In this document: positions 18,829 through 27,870 of the stretch, piece after piece
Numbering within the stretch: position 1 is the first letter of the stretch
Layout: each line of letters starts with the position of its first letter
Notes under the pieces: generated by a model
What the model saw: only the letters and a program-made list of their open reading frames with translations
The model's database searches: none
What the model was told of the DNA's origin: nothing
Translations under genes and position numbers: made by a program
DNA from: Schlegelella_A sp036263655
Lineage (GTDB): Bacteria > Pseudomonadota > Gammaproteobacteria > Burkholderiales > Burkholderiaceae_C
Assembly: GCA_036263655.1 (NCBI GenBank)
Contig: DATAGP010000066.1
Location: 54,395 to 118,394 of the forward strand
Length of the DNA: 64,000 bases
Reading direction: 5' to 3'

Positions 18829-19662
18829 GTGGAGACCGTCAACCCGCCTGCGGGCTCCGCGCCGGCGCTGCAGCTCAACGGCATCGCCTGCACCTTCGTC
18901 GCCAAGGACGATCCGAGCCAGCGCTACACCGCCGTTCGCGACGTCTCCCTCACCGTGGGCGCGGGCGAGTTCGTGTCGGTCGTCGGGCCGACCGGCTGCG
19001 GCAAGAGCACGCTCCTCAACGTCGCCGCCGGGCTGCTCGCGCCGAGCGTCGGCGAGGTGCGCGTCTTCGGCGAGCTGCTCGCCGGCCTGAACCGGCGCGC
19101 CGGCTACATGTTCCAGACAGAGAGCCTGATGCCGTGGCGGACGGCGCTGCAGAACGTCACCGCCGGGCTCGAGTTCCGGGGCGCGGCCGATGCCGTCGAG
19201 CAGGCCGAGGCCTGGCTGCGCCGCGTCGGGCTGGGCGGCTTCGGCGACCGCTACCCGCACCAGCTCTCGGGCGGCATGCGAAAGCGTGTCAGCCTGGCGC
19301 AGACGCTGGTCCTCGACCCCGACATCATCCTGATGGACGAGCCGTTCTCGGCGCTCGACGTGCAGACGCGGCAGCTGATGGAGAACGAGCTGCTCGCCCT
19401 CTGGAGCGCGAAGAAGAAGGCGGTGGTCTTCATCACCCACGACCTCGACGAGGCGATCGCCCTGAGCGACCGCGTCGTCTGCCTGTCGGCCGGCCCGGCG
19501 GCGCACCCGATCGGCGAGTTCGCGATCGACCTCGAGCGGCCCCGCGACGTCGCCGAGGTGCGCGTCACGCCCCGCTTCGTCGAGCTGCACAAGGCGATCT
19601 GGGCGGTGCTGCGCGAGGAGGTGCTGAAGGGCTACCGGCAGCAACAGCAGATCGCCGCATGA
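18829..19662 (+). CDS. NitT/TauT-type ABC transporter ATP-binding protein
   Basis: This is a 277-residue ATPase of the SsuB/TauB family. It has Walker A GPTGCGKST, a Q-loop in FQTESLMPW, the signature LSGGMRKR, Walker B IILMDEP and the switch histidine in VFITHDL. It starts with GTG; no good ATG lies nearby in frame. The permease gene begins 22 bp downstream. With the binding protein encoded at 14.4-15.5 kb it should power uptake of a small organic anion or similar ligand. Confidence 0.92.
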   Translation: METVNPPAGSAPALQLNGIACTFVAKDDPSQRYTAVRDVSLTVGAGEFVSVVGPTGCGKSTLLNVAAGLLAPSVGEVRVFGELLAGLNRRAGYMFQTESLMPWRTALQNVTAGLEFRGAADAVEQAEAWLRRVGLGGFGDRYPHQLSGGMRKRVSLAQTLVLDPDIILMDEPFSALDVQTRQLMENELLALWSAKKKAVVFITHDLDEAIALSDRVVCLSAGPAAHPIGEFAIDLERPRDVAEVRVTPRFVELHKAIWAVLREEVLKGYRQQQQIAA

Positions 19663-19684
19663 GCGCCGGCCACTGCGTCCGCGC

Positions 19685-20488
19685 ATGAAGTACCTGCGTC
19701 TGTGGCAGGCGAGCCTGCTGATCGCGGTGTTCGTCGTCTGGCACCTGCTGACCACGCCCGGGCTGCTGCCCACCTTCATGTTCGAGAACGATCGGCAGGC
19801 GGCGTTCTTCTTCGGCGAGCCGGTCAAGATCGCCAGCCGCATCTGGAACTGGTTCGTGGTCAACGCCGACATCTACCAGCACCTGTGGGTGACCCTGGTG
19901 GAGACGGCGCTCGCCTTCGCCATCGGCACCGTGCTGGGCCTCGTCTTCGGCCTGTGGCTGGCGCTGAGCCCGATGGCCGCGGCCATCGCCGACCCGTACA
20001 TCAAGGCGCTGAACAGCATGCCGCGGGTGATCCTGGCGCCGATCTTCGCGGTCTGGTTCGGACTCGGCATCGCCAGCAAGGTGGCGCTCGGCGTGACGCT
20101 GGTCTTCTTCATCGTCTTCTTCAACGTCTACCAGGGCGTGAAGGAGGTCAGCCCGGTGATCCTGGCGAACGCGCGCATGCTCGGCGCCAACCGCAAGCAG
20201 CTGCTGCGCCACGTCTACCTGCCGAGCGCGACCAGCTGGGTCTTCAGCTCGCTGCACACCAGCGTCGGTCTGGCGTTCGTCGGCGCGGTCGTCGGCGAGT
20301 ACCTCGGCTCGTCGCGCGGCGTCGGCTACCTGATTCTGCAGGCCGAAGGCGCCTTCGACATCAACACCGTGATGGCCGGGATCCTGGTGCTGACGGTGTT
20401 CGCGCTGGCGCTCGACTGGGCGGTCGGGCGGATCGAGAAGCGGCTCATGCGCTGGCAGCCGGCGGCCGGCGAGACCGAGAAGCTCTGA
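19685..20488 (+). CDS. NitT/TauT-type ABC transporter permease
   Basis: This is a 267-residue inner-membrane permease of the SsuC/TauC family with about six helices. The EAA-like coupling loop that docks with the ATPase is seen as ILANARMLGANRKQLLRHVY, and VGEYLGSSRGVGYLI follows, a hallmark of the family. It follows the ATPase gene by 22 bp. It converges with mmsA across a 33-bp gap that holds a small hairpin. Confidence 0.92.
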   Translation: MKYLRLWQASLLIAVFVVWHLLTTPGLLPTFMFENDRQAAFFFGEPVKIASRIWNWFVVNADIYQHLWVTLVETALAFAIGTVLGLVFGLWLALSPMAAAIADPYIKALNSMPRVILAPIFAVWFGLGIASKVALGVTLVFFIVFFNVYQGVKEVSPVILANARMLGANRKQLLRHVYLPSATSWVFSSLHTSVGLAFVGAVVGEYLGSSRGVGYLILQAEGAFDINTVMAGILVLTVFALALDWAVGRIEKRLMRWQPAAGETEKL

Positions 20489-20492
20489 GCGT

Positions 20493-20510
20493 CGCGGCGT
20501 CTTGGCCGCG
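20493..20510. terminator. Hairpin between convergent genes
   Basis: CGCGGC and GCCGCG form a perfect 6-bp stem around a 6-nt loop between the permease stop and the mmsA stop. No T-tract follows, so intrinsic termination is only a possibility. Confidence 0.35.
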
Positions 20511-20521
20511 CCAGCCGAACG

Positions 20522-22042
<1,521 letters not shown>

Positions 22043-22062
22043 GGTCGCGATTCCTCGTCAGC

Positions 22063-22078
22063 GCGGCCGGGCGGCCGC
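22063..22078 (-). terminator. Hairpin between the TetR gene and mmsA
   Basis: GCGGCC and GGCCGC make a perfect 6-bp stem with a 4-nt loop, 12 bp past the stop of the TetR gene and ahead of the mmsA start. It may end the flavoprotein-TetR transcript. It lacks a T-tract. Confidence 0.35.
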
Positions 22079-22089
22079 ATGGCGCGAGT

Positions 22090-22803
22090 CTAGACAAGTC
22101 GCCGCTTGGGCTTGCTCGCGGCGCGGGGTTTCGCCGGCGGCGACGACGCTTGCGAGGCCGGCGCCAGCAGGACGGCCGCCGTGTGGCGGATCGACGCCTT
22201 CAGCTCGGCCCAGCCGGCGTCCTGCTGGATGTCGACGCCGCCGAAGATCCGGATCTTGCGGCTGCGCACGAGCAGGTACTGCACGCCCGAGATCAGCAGC
22301 AGCGTCAGCCCGCGCATCTCCGCGCGTCCGGCGAAGGCCGTGCCGCCGAGCAGCCGGCTCGCCTCCTCGCCCCAGTGCTCGCGCTCGCTCTCGAGGATCG
22401 CGGTCAGCGCGTTGCGCTCGACGACCTCGGCGGCCAGGATCTCGAGCGTCAGCGGCCGGGCCCGCAGCGCATCGATGAAATGCTCGAAGAAGCGGGCGTA
22501 GCGCTCGGCGAGCGGCAGGGCGAGAAAGCCCTCGGGGTCGTCGCCCAGCAGGTCGGCGGCTTGCGGCCAGAAGCGGCCGCTCGCGCCCCATTCGGCGAGC
22601 AGGTCCTCGAGCCCGCCGAAGTAGCGGTAGATCAGGACCTTGTCGACGGCCGCTTCCTTGGCGATGGCGTTGACGCCGAGGCCACCGAAGCCGTCGCGGG
22701 CGAGGACGACGCCGACGGCCGCCAGGATGCGCGCCTTGGTCGCGTCGCGATCGCGCCCGGGCCGCTCCCGCGGCGCAGCCGGCGTGGAGGCGGTCTTCGT
22801 CAC
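22090..22803 (-). CDS. TetR/AcrR-family transcriptional regulator
   Basis: This is a 237-residue repressor-type protein. An N-terminal helix-turn-helix begins TKARILAAVGVVLARDGFGG and continues VNAIAKEAAVDKVLIYRYFG, the typical TetR recognition region. The C-terminal ligand domain is ordinary, then ends in a lysine/arginine/proline-rich tail. The gene follows the Acg-like flavoprotein gene by 21 bp and is probably co-transcribed with it. The two palindromes upstream of that flavoprotein gene (24030-24069) are the likely operators, which would give autoregulation. Confidence 0.88.
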   Translation of the reverse strand: MTKTASTPAAPRERPGRDRDATKARILAAVGVVLARDGFGGLGVNAIAKEAAVDKVLIYRYFGGLEDLLAEWGASGRFWPQAADLLGDDPEGFLALPLAERYARFFEHFIDALRARPLTLEILAAEVVERNALTAILESEREHWGEEASRLLGGTAFAGRAEMRGLTLLLISGVQYLLVRSRKIRIFGGVDIQQDAGWAELKASIRHTAAVLLAPASQASSPPAKPRAASKPKRRLV

Positions 22804-22824
22804 GCCGCCATTCTCGGCCCCGGC

Positions 22825-24015
22825 TCAGCGCCGCACCACCGCCTCGACGCCGCGCCGCGGCGTGTGCGGCTGCGCGGCCGCGTAGCCGATGCGGCAGAAC
22901 ATCTGCAGCGGCTCGTCGCTGGCGGGCTTGCCGACCAGGAGCGTGTGCAGGCGGTCGTAGTGCGGCTTCATCTCGGCGAATTCCTGCAGCGCCTGGCTCA
23001 TCGGATGGACCTGCAGGCCGAGCTCGGTCGCCTTCAGCTGCAGGCGCATGTAGGCGCGGCCGGCGCGCACCTCGCCGGCCCGCGGTCCGGCCGCCGCGTC
23101 GCCGGATGCGGCCGGCGTCGACAGCCAGACGAACCCCATCGCCGTCCGGCTGTGCCCCTCGAAGCGCGAGATCATCGTCTTGTACGCGGTGCTGCCGGGC
23201 GCCGGCGGCTGGTCGCGGCGGAAGGCGCCGACCGCGGAGGCTAGGCGAGGCATCAGGCCGTTGATGCTGATGCCGTCGCGATGGCGATCGATCTCGGCCG
23301 GGCCGACGCGCGTCAGGCGAATGCTTTCCATGACCGTGCGCGGCGTCTGCAGCTCGACCTGGGCCGATTCCCAGCAGATCGTCCGCAGCGCCTCGAGCTG
23401 CGCCGGGTCGACGGTGCCGCCGAAGCGGACCGCCGGATCGACGAGGGTGCTCGCCAGCGCCGGCAGCGTCGCGGGATCCACCGCGCGAGCGGTGTCGTAG
23501 TCGACCTTCGCGGTGTGCCGGCGCAGCAGCTGGGCGAAGAGCGCATCGCGCGGCGCCGCTGTCGCGCTCGGGCGCCACGTGACGCGCGCCACCGGCCGAT
23601 CGTCGATCGACCGCGGACCGAACTCGCCGTCGGGGAACAGCTGGACCTGCGGCGCGAGGCCGCGCTCCTGCAGGGCCAGGACCAGCGCTTCGAGGAAGGT
23701 GCCCTGGCTGACGACGATCTGCCGGTGGTGCGGATCCGTCTGGGGCAGCAGCCGCTCGCGGTCGACCCGCAGGACGATGCTGTCGGCCTCGCGCAGGTCG
23801 GCGACCCACGGCTGCCGGTTGTGCGAGTTGGGCGCCAGGATCGCGTAGCCGAGGGCCCAGCGGCGCAGGTCGGTTTCCTGGACCGGGCCTTGCCAGGCGG
23901 CGACCGCGTCGCGCGGGTAGTCGGTCGAGCACGCCGCCAGCGGCCCGACCGCCCCCGCGATCACGCTGCCGCCGGCGATGCGGATGAAGTCGCGTCGCGT
24001 TGAAGGCTGGGTCAT
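22825..24015 (-). CDS. Acg/nitroreductase-family FMN-binding oxidoreductase with Tat-like signal
   Basis: This 396-residue protein starts with a twin-arginine-like signal (STRRDFIRIAGG) ending near LAACS, which could also be a lipobox. The body carries the nitroreductase-like block APNSHNRQPW. The length and two-half layout fit the Acg family, which are flavoproteins related to mycobacterial Acg. Whether it reduces nitro compounds or sequesters flavin is unknown. It is the first gene of a two-gene unit with the TetR regulator, and twin palindromes sit just upstream of its start. The divergent gene encodes a thioesterase. Confidence 0.82.
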   Translation of the reverse strand: MTQPSTRRDFIRIAGGSVIAGAVGPLAACSTDYPRDAVAAWQGPVQETDLRRWALGYAILAPNSHNRQPWVADLREADSIVLRVDRERLLPQTDPHHRQIVVSQGTFLEALVLALQERGLAPQVQLFPDGEFGPRSIDDRPVARVTWRPSATAAPRDALFAQLLRRHTAKVDYDTARAVDPATLPALASTLVDPAVRFGGTVDPAQLEALRTICWESAQVELQTPRTVMESIRLTRVGPAEIDRHRDGISINGLMPRLASAVGAFRRDQPPAPGSTAYKTMISRFEGHSRTAMGFVWLSTPAASGDAAAGPRAGEVRAGRAYMRLQLKATELGLQVHPMSQALQEFAEMKPHYDRLHTLLVGKPASDEPLQMFCRIGYAAAQPHTPRRGVEAVVRR

Positions 24016-24029
24016 GTCGATTCCTTGAA

Positions 24030-24069
24030 GTCACCTTGGAGTGACAACGTTAGTCACCTTAAGGTGACT
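24030..24069. promoter_or_regulatory. Twin palindromic operators upstream of the flavoprotein-TetR unit
   Basis: Two related 16-bp sites lie 23 bp apart: GTCACCTTGGAGTGAC (24030-24045, imperfect) and GTCACCTTAAGGTGAC (24053-24068, perfect and extendable to 18 bp). They lie between the flavoprotein start at 24015 and the divergent thioesterase gene. The dyad size fits a TetR dimer, and the TetR gene of this unit is the obvious candidate binder. Confidence 0.72.
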
Positions 24070-24115
24070 TGTCAAGCGACGCGGGCAGCGAGGCGCTCGC
24101 GGGGCGCTCAGGGCT

Positions 24116-24574
24116 ATGCTCGACCGAGGGTCCGCGTCCGGACTCATGGAGACGCTGTCGATGCTGCGAGCCGAAGTCACCCCCGACACCCTGCACGCGC
24201 GCCAGGAAGGGACGCTGCCGGGCCGCTACGGCCTCCGCGTCACGCGGCTCGAAGAGGGGCGGCTCGATGCCGAGGTCGAGCTGCAGCCGTGGATGCTCGC
24301 GCCGAACGGCTTCCTGCACGCCGCCAGCGTGCTCCTCCTCGCCGACACGTCGTGCGGCTACGCCTGCGTCGCGCACCTGCCCGCAGGCGCGAAGAACTTC
24401 ACCACCATCGAGCTGAAGAGCAACTTCCTCGGCACCACGCGCGAGGGCACCATCCGCACCGAGGCGAAGGCGGAGCACCTGGGCCGGACCACGCAGGTCT
24501 GGTCGGCGACGGTGTTCGGCCCCACCGGCAAGCCGCTGGCGCTCTTTCGCTGCACGCAGATGATCCTGAGCTGA
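24116..24574 (+). CDS. PaaI-family hotdog-fold thioesterase
   Basis: This is a 152-residue hotdog protein expected to hydrolyse acyl- or aryl-CoA thioesters. The hotdog helix region is seen as APNGFLHAASVLLLADTSCGY, with the asparagine-glycine and histidine of the PaaI active site, followed by strands FTTIELKSNFL and TTQVWSATVF. An ATG at 24146 (METLSML) is an equally good start; neither has a clear ribosome site. The gene diverges from the flavoprotein-TetR unit, so the palindromes at 24030-24069 could affect it too. It converges on the IclR gene. Confidence 0.83.
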   Translation: MLDRGSASGLMETLSMLRAEVTPDTLHARQEGTLPGRYGLRVTRLEEGRLDAEVELQPWMLAPNGFLHAASVLLLADTSCGYACVAHLPAGAKNFTTIELKSNFLGTTREGTIRTEAKAEHLGRTTQVWSATVFGPTGKPLALFRCTQMILS

Positions 24575-24575
24575 C

Positions 24576-24599
24576 GCTCCCGGCGCGCGACGCCGGAGC
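24576..24599. terminator. Bidirectional hairpin between thioesterase and IclR genes
   Basis: GCTCCCGGCG and CGCCGGAGC pair over 9 bp with one bulged C around a CGCGA loop, filling the gap between two convergent stops. Its position and strength suggest a shared terminator, although no U-tract is seen. Confidence 0.5.
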
Positions 24600-25439
24600 T
24601 CAGGGCGCGCGGGCCGGCGCCCCGAGGCCGGCCGAGATCCGGCGCACGGTGGCCAGCAGCGCCTGCCGCGACGCGGCGAGCGACACCTTGACGTCGCGCT
24701 GCTTCAAATAAGGCACGGTGAGGGCAGCGACGGCGCCCTCGCTGTGGTCGAACACCGGCGCGCAGAGGTCGGTGACGCCGCTCGCCGTGTCGCTCGGCGC
24801 GACGTAGATCCCGGCGCGCACGATCTCGGCCAGCTCGGCGCGCACCCCGGCCGCCGAGAGCCCCCGCGATCCGTTGGCGAGCAGCTCGGCGATGAGCTCC
24901 TCCTGCATGGCTGCCGGCTGGAAGGCGGAGAGGACGCGCGACGAGGCGCGGTCGGGCCGGAACGGGAAGTTGGCACCGAGCCGCACCGAGAAGCCCATCG
25001 GCTCCGGGCTGTCGACCTGGGCGACGACGAGGATGCGGCGCGAGAAATGGATCACCAGGTGGGCCGACTGCCGGCTCTGCTGGGCCAGCTCCTGCATCGC
25101 CGGCAGGGCGACGCTCAGCAGCCGCTTCAGGGGCGGGTGCTGGTGCGCCAGCTCGAACAGCCGCAGCGACAGCCGGTAGCCGCCGTCGTGGCGGGTGACG
25201 TAGCCGCGCCGCTCGAGGACGCTGAGCATGCGGAACAGCTCCGCCGTGGAGCGCGACAGGCGCTGCGCGATCGCCGCCTGCGACAGCCCGTCGGCCTCGC
25301 CCGCGAGGAGCTCGAGGATGTCGAGGCCCTTCTCGAGCGCCGGTGCGGTGTAGGCGGACTCGGCGGACGCGGAGGCGGGATTCGGCGTCTCGGCGCGCGA
25401 GCGGGCCGGCCTAGGGGAAACGACAGGGCGCACGCCCAA
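24600..25439 (-). CDS. IclR-family transcriptional regulator
   Basis: This is a 279-residue regulator. After a disordered Ala/Pro N terminus come the IclR winged helix (ALEKGLDILELLA, SQAAIAQRLSRSTAELFRML, GYVTRHDGGYRLS) and an effector domain ending KVSLAASRQALLATVRRIS. It is divergent from the PhyH-TRAP operon, and the 64-bp gap between them holds a short palindrome. This layout makes it the likely local regulator of that operon, responding to a substrate or intermediate of the pathway. Confidence 0.88.
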   Translation of the reverse strand: MGVRPVVSPRPARSRAETPNPASASAESAYTAPALEKGLDILELLAGEADGLSQAAIAQRLSRSTAELFRMLSVLERRGYVTRHDGGYRLSLRLFELAHQHPPLKRLLSVALPAMQELAQQSRQSAHLVIHFSRRILVVAQVDSPEPMGFSVRLGANFPFRPDRASSRVLSAFQPAAMQEELIAELLANGSRGLSAAGVRAELAEIVRAGIYVAPSDTASGVTDLCAPVFDHSEGAVAALTVPYLKQRDVKVSLAASRQALLATVRRISAGLGAPARAP

Positions 25440-25503
25440 GTTTTACATGCGAAACTGGATTTCATCAATGAAGGAAGGGCCGATCTGCCCGGCCCCGAGC
25501 GCG
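25440..25503. promoter_or_regulatory. Divergent promoter/operator region between IclR and PhyH genes
   Basis: This AT-richer gap holds the palindrome TTCATCAATGAA (25461-25472) and an imperfect dyad GTTTTACATGCGAAAC (its last 15 bases occupy 25441-25456). Such short dyads fit IclR-family operators. The palindrome is the reason I place the PhyH start at 25504 and not at the ATG at 25447, which would leave only 7 bp for two promoters. Confidence 0.5.
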
Positions 25504-26355
25504 ATGGAGTCCTCGAACCGCTTGTCCGCAGCCCAGGTCGCGCGCTTTCGCGAGCGCGGCATCCTGCATCCGCTGCCGGCGCTTCGGGCCGACGAGGTGG
25601 AGGGCATCGAGCAGCGCTACCAGGCGCAGGCCGGCTTCATCAAGGGCCGCAACAACCAGAAGCCGCACCTGCTCTTCACCTGGCTCGACGCGCTGGTCCG
25701 CGATGCGCGCATCCTCGATCCGGTCGAGTCGCTGCTCGGGCCGGACCTGCTCTGCTGGGGCTCGCAGTTCTTCGCCAAGCCCGCCGGCGACGCCGCCTAC
25801 GTGAGCTGGCACCAGGATGCGACTTACTGGGGCCTGTCCTCGCCCGACGTCGTCACCGCGTGGGTGGCGCTGACGCCGAGCACGCGCGAGTCGGGCTGCA
25901 TGCAGGTCGTGCCGGGAACCCATCTCGCGCAGGTGCCGCACGAGGACCGCTTCGACGACGCCAACCTGCTGTCGCGCGGCCAGGAGGTGGCGGTGAAGGT
26001 CGACCCGGCGACCGTGGTCGACGTCGAGCTGCAGCCCGGCCAGATGTCGCTGCACCACGTCCTCCTCTTCCACGGCTCGGAGCCGAACCGGTCGGCCCGG
26101 CCGCGCATCGGCTTCGCCATCCGCTACGTGCCGACGCACGTGCGCCAGCTCTCGCCGATCCGCGACAGCGCGCTCCTCGTCCGCGGCAGCGACACCTTCG
26201 GCCACTTCGAGGCCGAGCGCTCGCCCGAGGCCGACCTGCACCCCGACGCCGTGGCGCGGCACGGCGCGGTCATCGACCGGCAGCTGCGCATCCTCTATGC
26301 CGGCGCGCAGGCGCGTGGCAAGCTCAACCCGAACCTCCAGGAGACCACACCATGA
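25504..26355 (+). CDS. Phytanoyl-CoA dioxygenase (PhyH) family Fe(II)/2-oxoglutarate oxygenase
   Basis: This 283-residue enzyme has the iron-binding facial triad: His and Asp in SWHQDATYW and the distal His in LLFHGSEPN. The 2-oxoglutarate-binding arginine is probably in ARPRIGFAIRY. Family members hydroxylate or cleave small organic substrates using oxygen and 2-oxoglutarate. It is first in a run with a TRAP transporter, whose binding-protein gene overlaps its stop (ATGA), then an alcohol dehydrogenase and a hydrolase. It probably acts on the imported compound or an early product. The substrate is unknown. Confidence 0.85.
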   Translation: MESSNRLSAAQVARFRERGILHPLPALRADEVEGIEQRYQAQAGFIKGRNNQKPHLLFTWLDALVRDARILDPVESLLGPDLLCWGSQFFAKPAGDAAYVSWHQDATYWGLSSPDVVTAWVALTPSTRESGCMQVVPGTHLAQVPHEDRFDDANLLSRGQEVAVKVDPATVVDVELQPGQMSLHHVLLFHGSEPNRSARPRIGFAIRYVPTHVRQLSPIRDSALLVRGSDTFGHFEAERSPEADLHPDAVARHGAVIDRQLRILYAGAQARGKLNPNLQETTP

Positions 26356-27326
26356 AAGCACTCAAGGCCGGCGTCGCCCTCGCCGCGCTCGTCGCGGCGA
26401 CACTCGCCTCGGCGCAGGAGATCAGGATCCGCTTCGCGCATTCGCTCTCGGCGACCGAGCCGGCGCACCAGGCGGCCGAGTACTTCGCGAAGAACGTCGC
26501 CGCGCGCACCAACAACCGGGTCCAGATCCAGGTCTTCCCAGGTGAGCAGCTCGGCCCCGGCAAGGAAGTCAACGAGATGATCCGCCAGGGCGCGAACGTG
26601 ATGAACATCACCGACCCGGGCTACCTCTCGGACTTCGTGCCCGACATCGGCGTCCTCAACGGGCCCTACCTCATCAAGGACCCGAAGGATTACGAGAAGC
26701 TGCTCGCCTCCGACTGGTACAAGGGCGTCGAGCAGAAGCTGCAGCAGGCCGGCTTCAAGCTGATCATGGCGAACGGCTTCTTCGGCCAGCGCCACATGAT
26801 CGCCGACAAGCCCATCCGCAAGCCCGAGGACGCCGCCGGCCTGACCGTGCGCGTGCCGCCGAACACGATGTGGATCGAGACCTTCAAGGCCATGGGCGCG
26901 CGGCCGACGACGGTGCAGTGGGCCGAGGTCTACAACGCCCTGCAGCAGAACGTGGTCCAGGCGGCCGAGGCGCCGCTCGGCTCGCTCTGGGGCGTCAAGC
27001 TGCACGAGCAGCGCAAGTTCATCTCGATGACGGGCCACTTCACCGCCTTCGTCATGTGGCCGATCAACGCCGGCTACTTCGCCAAGCTGCCGGCCGACGT
27101 CCAGCAGGTGCTGCTCGAGGAGGGCAAGAAGGCCGGCGACTACATGACCAAGCTGACGCTCGACCAGCAGCAGGACTACATGAACAAGTTCAAGGCAGCC
27201 GGGGTCACCTTCGTGACCGACGTGGACATCCCGGCGTTCCAGAAGGCGACGACCAGCGTCTACAGCGCCTTCCCGAAGTGGACACCGGGCCTGCACGGGC
27301 AGGTCGTCAAGATCGTCCAGCGCTAG
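26352..27326 (+). CDS. dctP: TRAP transporter solute-binding protein (DctP type)
   Basis: This is a 324-residue periplasmic binding protein with a cleaved signal (ending LASAQ). The mature start IRIRFAHSLSATEPAHQAAE and the ligand-site region GLTVRVPPNTMWIETFKAMG are typical of DctP. The arginine in TVRVP is the residue that usually binds the substrate carboxylate, so an organic acid is likely. Its ATG overlaps the stop of the PhyH gene, and the two membrane subunits follow directly. Confidence 0.93.
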   Translation: MKALKAGVALAALVAATLASAQEIRIRFAHSLSATEPAHQAAEYFAKNVAARTNNRVQIQVFPGEQLGPGKEVNEMIRQGANVMNITDPGYLSDFVPDIGVLNGPYLIKDPKDYEKLLASDWYKGVEQKLQQAGFKLIMANGFFGQRHMIADKPIRKPEDAAGLTVRVPPNTMWIETFKAMGARPTTVQWAEVYNALQQNVVQAAEAPLGSLWGVKLHEQRKFISMTGHFTAFVMWPINAGYFAKLPADVQQVLLEEGKKAGDYMTKLTLDQQQDYMNKFKAAGVTFVTDVDIPAFQKATTSVYSAFPKWTPGLHGQVVKIVQR

Positions 27327-27357
27327 GCGCGGCACGCAATCGGGCGGCGACGCGACG

Positions 27358-27870
27358 ATGGCCAGCGCCGGCGGAGGGTCGCTGCATCGCCCGATGCGTC
27401 GCCCCCTGCGCTGGTGGTTCGACCACGCCGAGGAGATCGTCGCCTCGGCCGCCCTCGTCGTCGTGGTCCTCGCCACCGGCTGGGGCGTGATCACCCGCTA
27501 CATCACGGCGCAGCCGGCGGCCTGGGCCGGCGAGGTGTCGACGATCGGCTTCGCCTGGGTCGTCTTCCTGGGCGCCGTGGCCTGCATCAAGTACCGCCTG
27601 CACCCGGCGGTCGACGTGCCGCTCGGTCGCCTGCCAAGCGCACTGAGGCTGGTGATCGTGTGGACCAACCACGCGCTGCTGGTCGGCCTCTTCGTCTTCA
27701 TGGCGATCTTCGGCACGCGCTTCGCGCTGGACGCCTGGAGCAGCCCGTCGCCGGTGCTGCGCGTGCCGATGACTGTCCTGTACGGGCCGGTCGCCGTCTC
27801 CTTCGCCCTCATGCTCGTCCGCTACCTGCAGTACGGCGTCCGGGGCCGCACGGTCGAGGCGCCGACGTGA
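27358..27870 (+). CDS. dctQ: TRAP transporter small membrane subunit (DctQ)
   Basis: This 170-residue protein has four hydrophobic helices (for example ASAALVVVVLATGWGVITRY and HALLVGLFVFMAIFG). The family block GEVSTIGFAWVVFLGAVACIK lies in the second helix pair. It supports the large subunit in sodium-driven uptake. An in-frame ATG at 27394 is a possible later start. Its stop overlaps the GTG start of dctM. Confidence 0.9.
   Translation: MASAGGGSLHRPMRRPLRWWFDHAEEIVASAALVVVVLATGWGVITRYITAQPAAWAGEVSTIGFAWVVFLGAVACIKYRLHPAVDVPLGRLPSALRLVIVWTNHALLVGLFVFMAIFGTRFALDAWSSPSPVLRVPMTVLYGPVAVSFALMLVRYLQYGVRGRTVEAPT

Noticed and set aside
24744..26351. Upstream extension of the dctP reading frame
   Set aside because: The open frame runs backwards through the IclR and PhyH genes. 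Only the part from 26352 has a signal peptide and TRAP binding-protein sequence.
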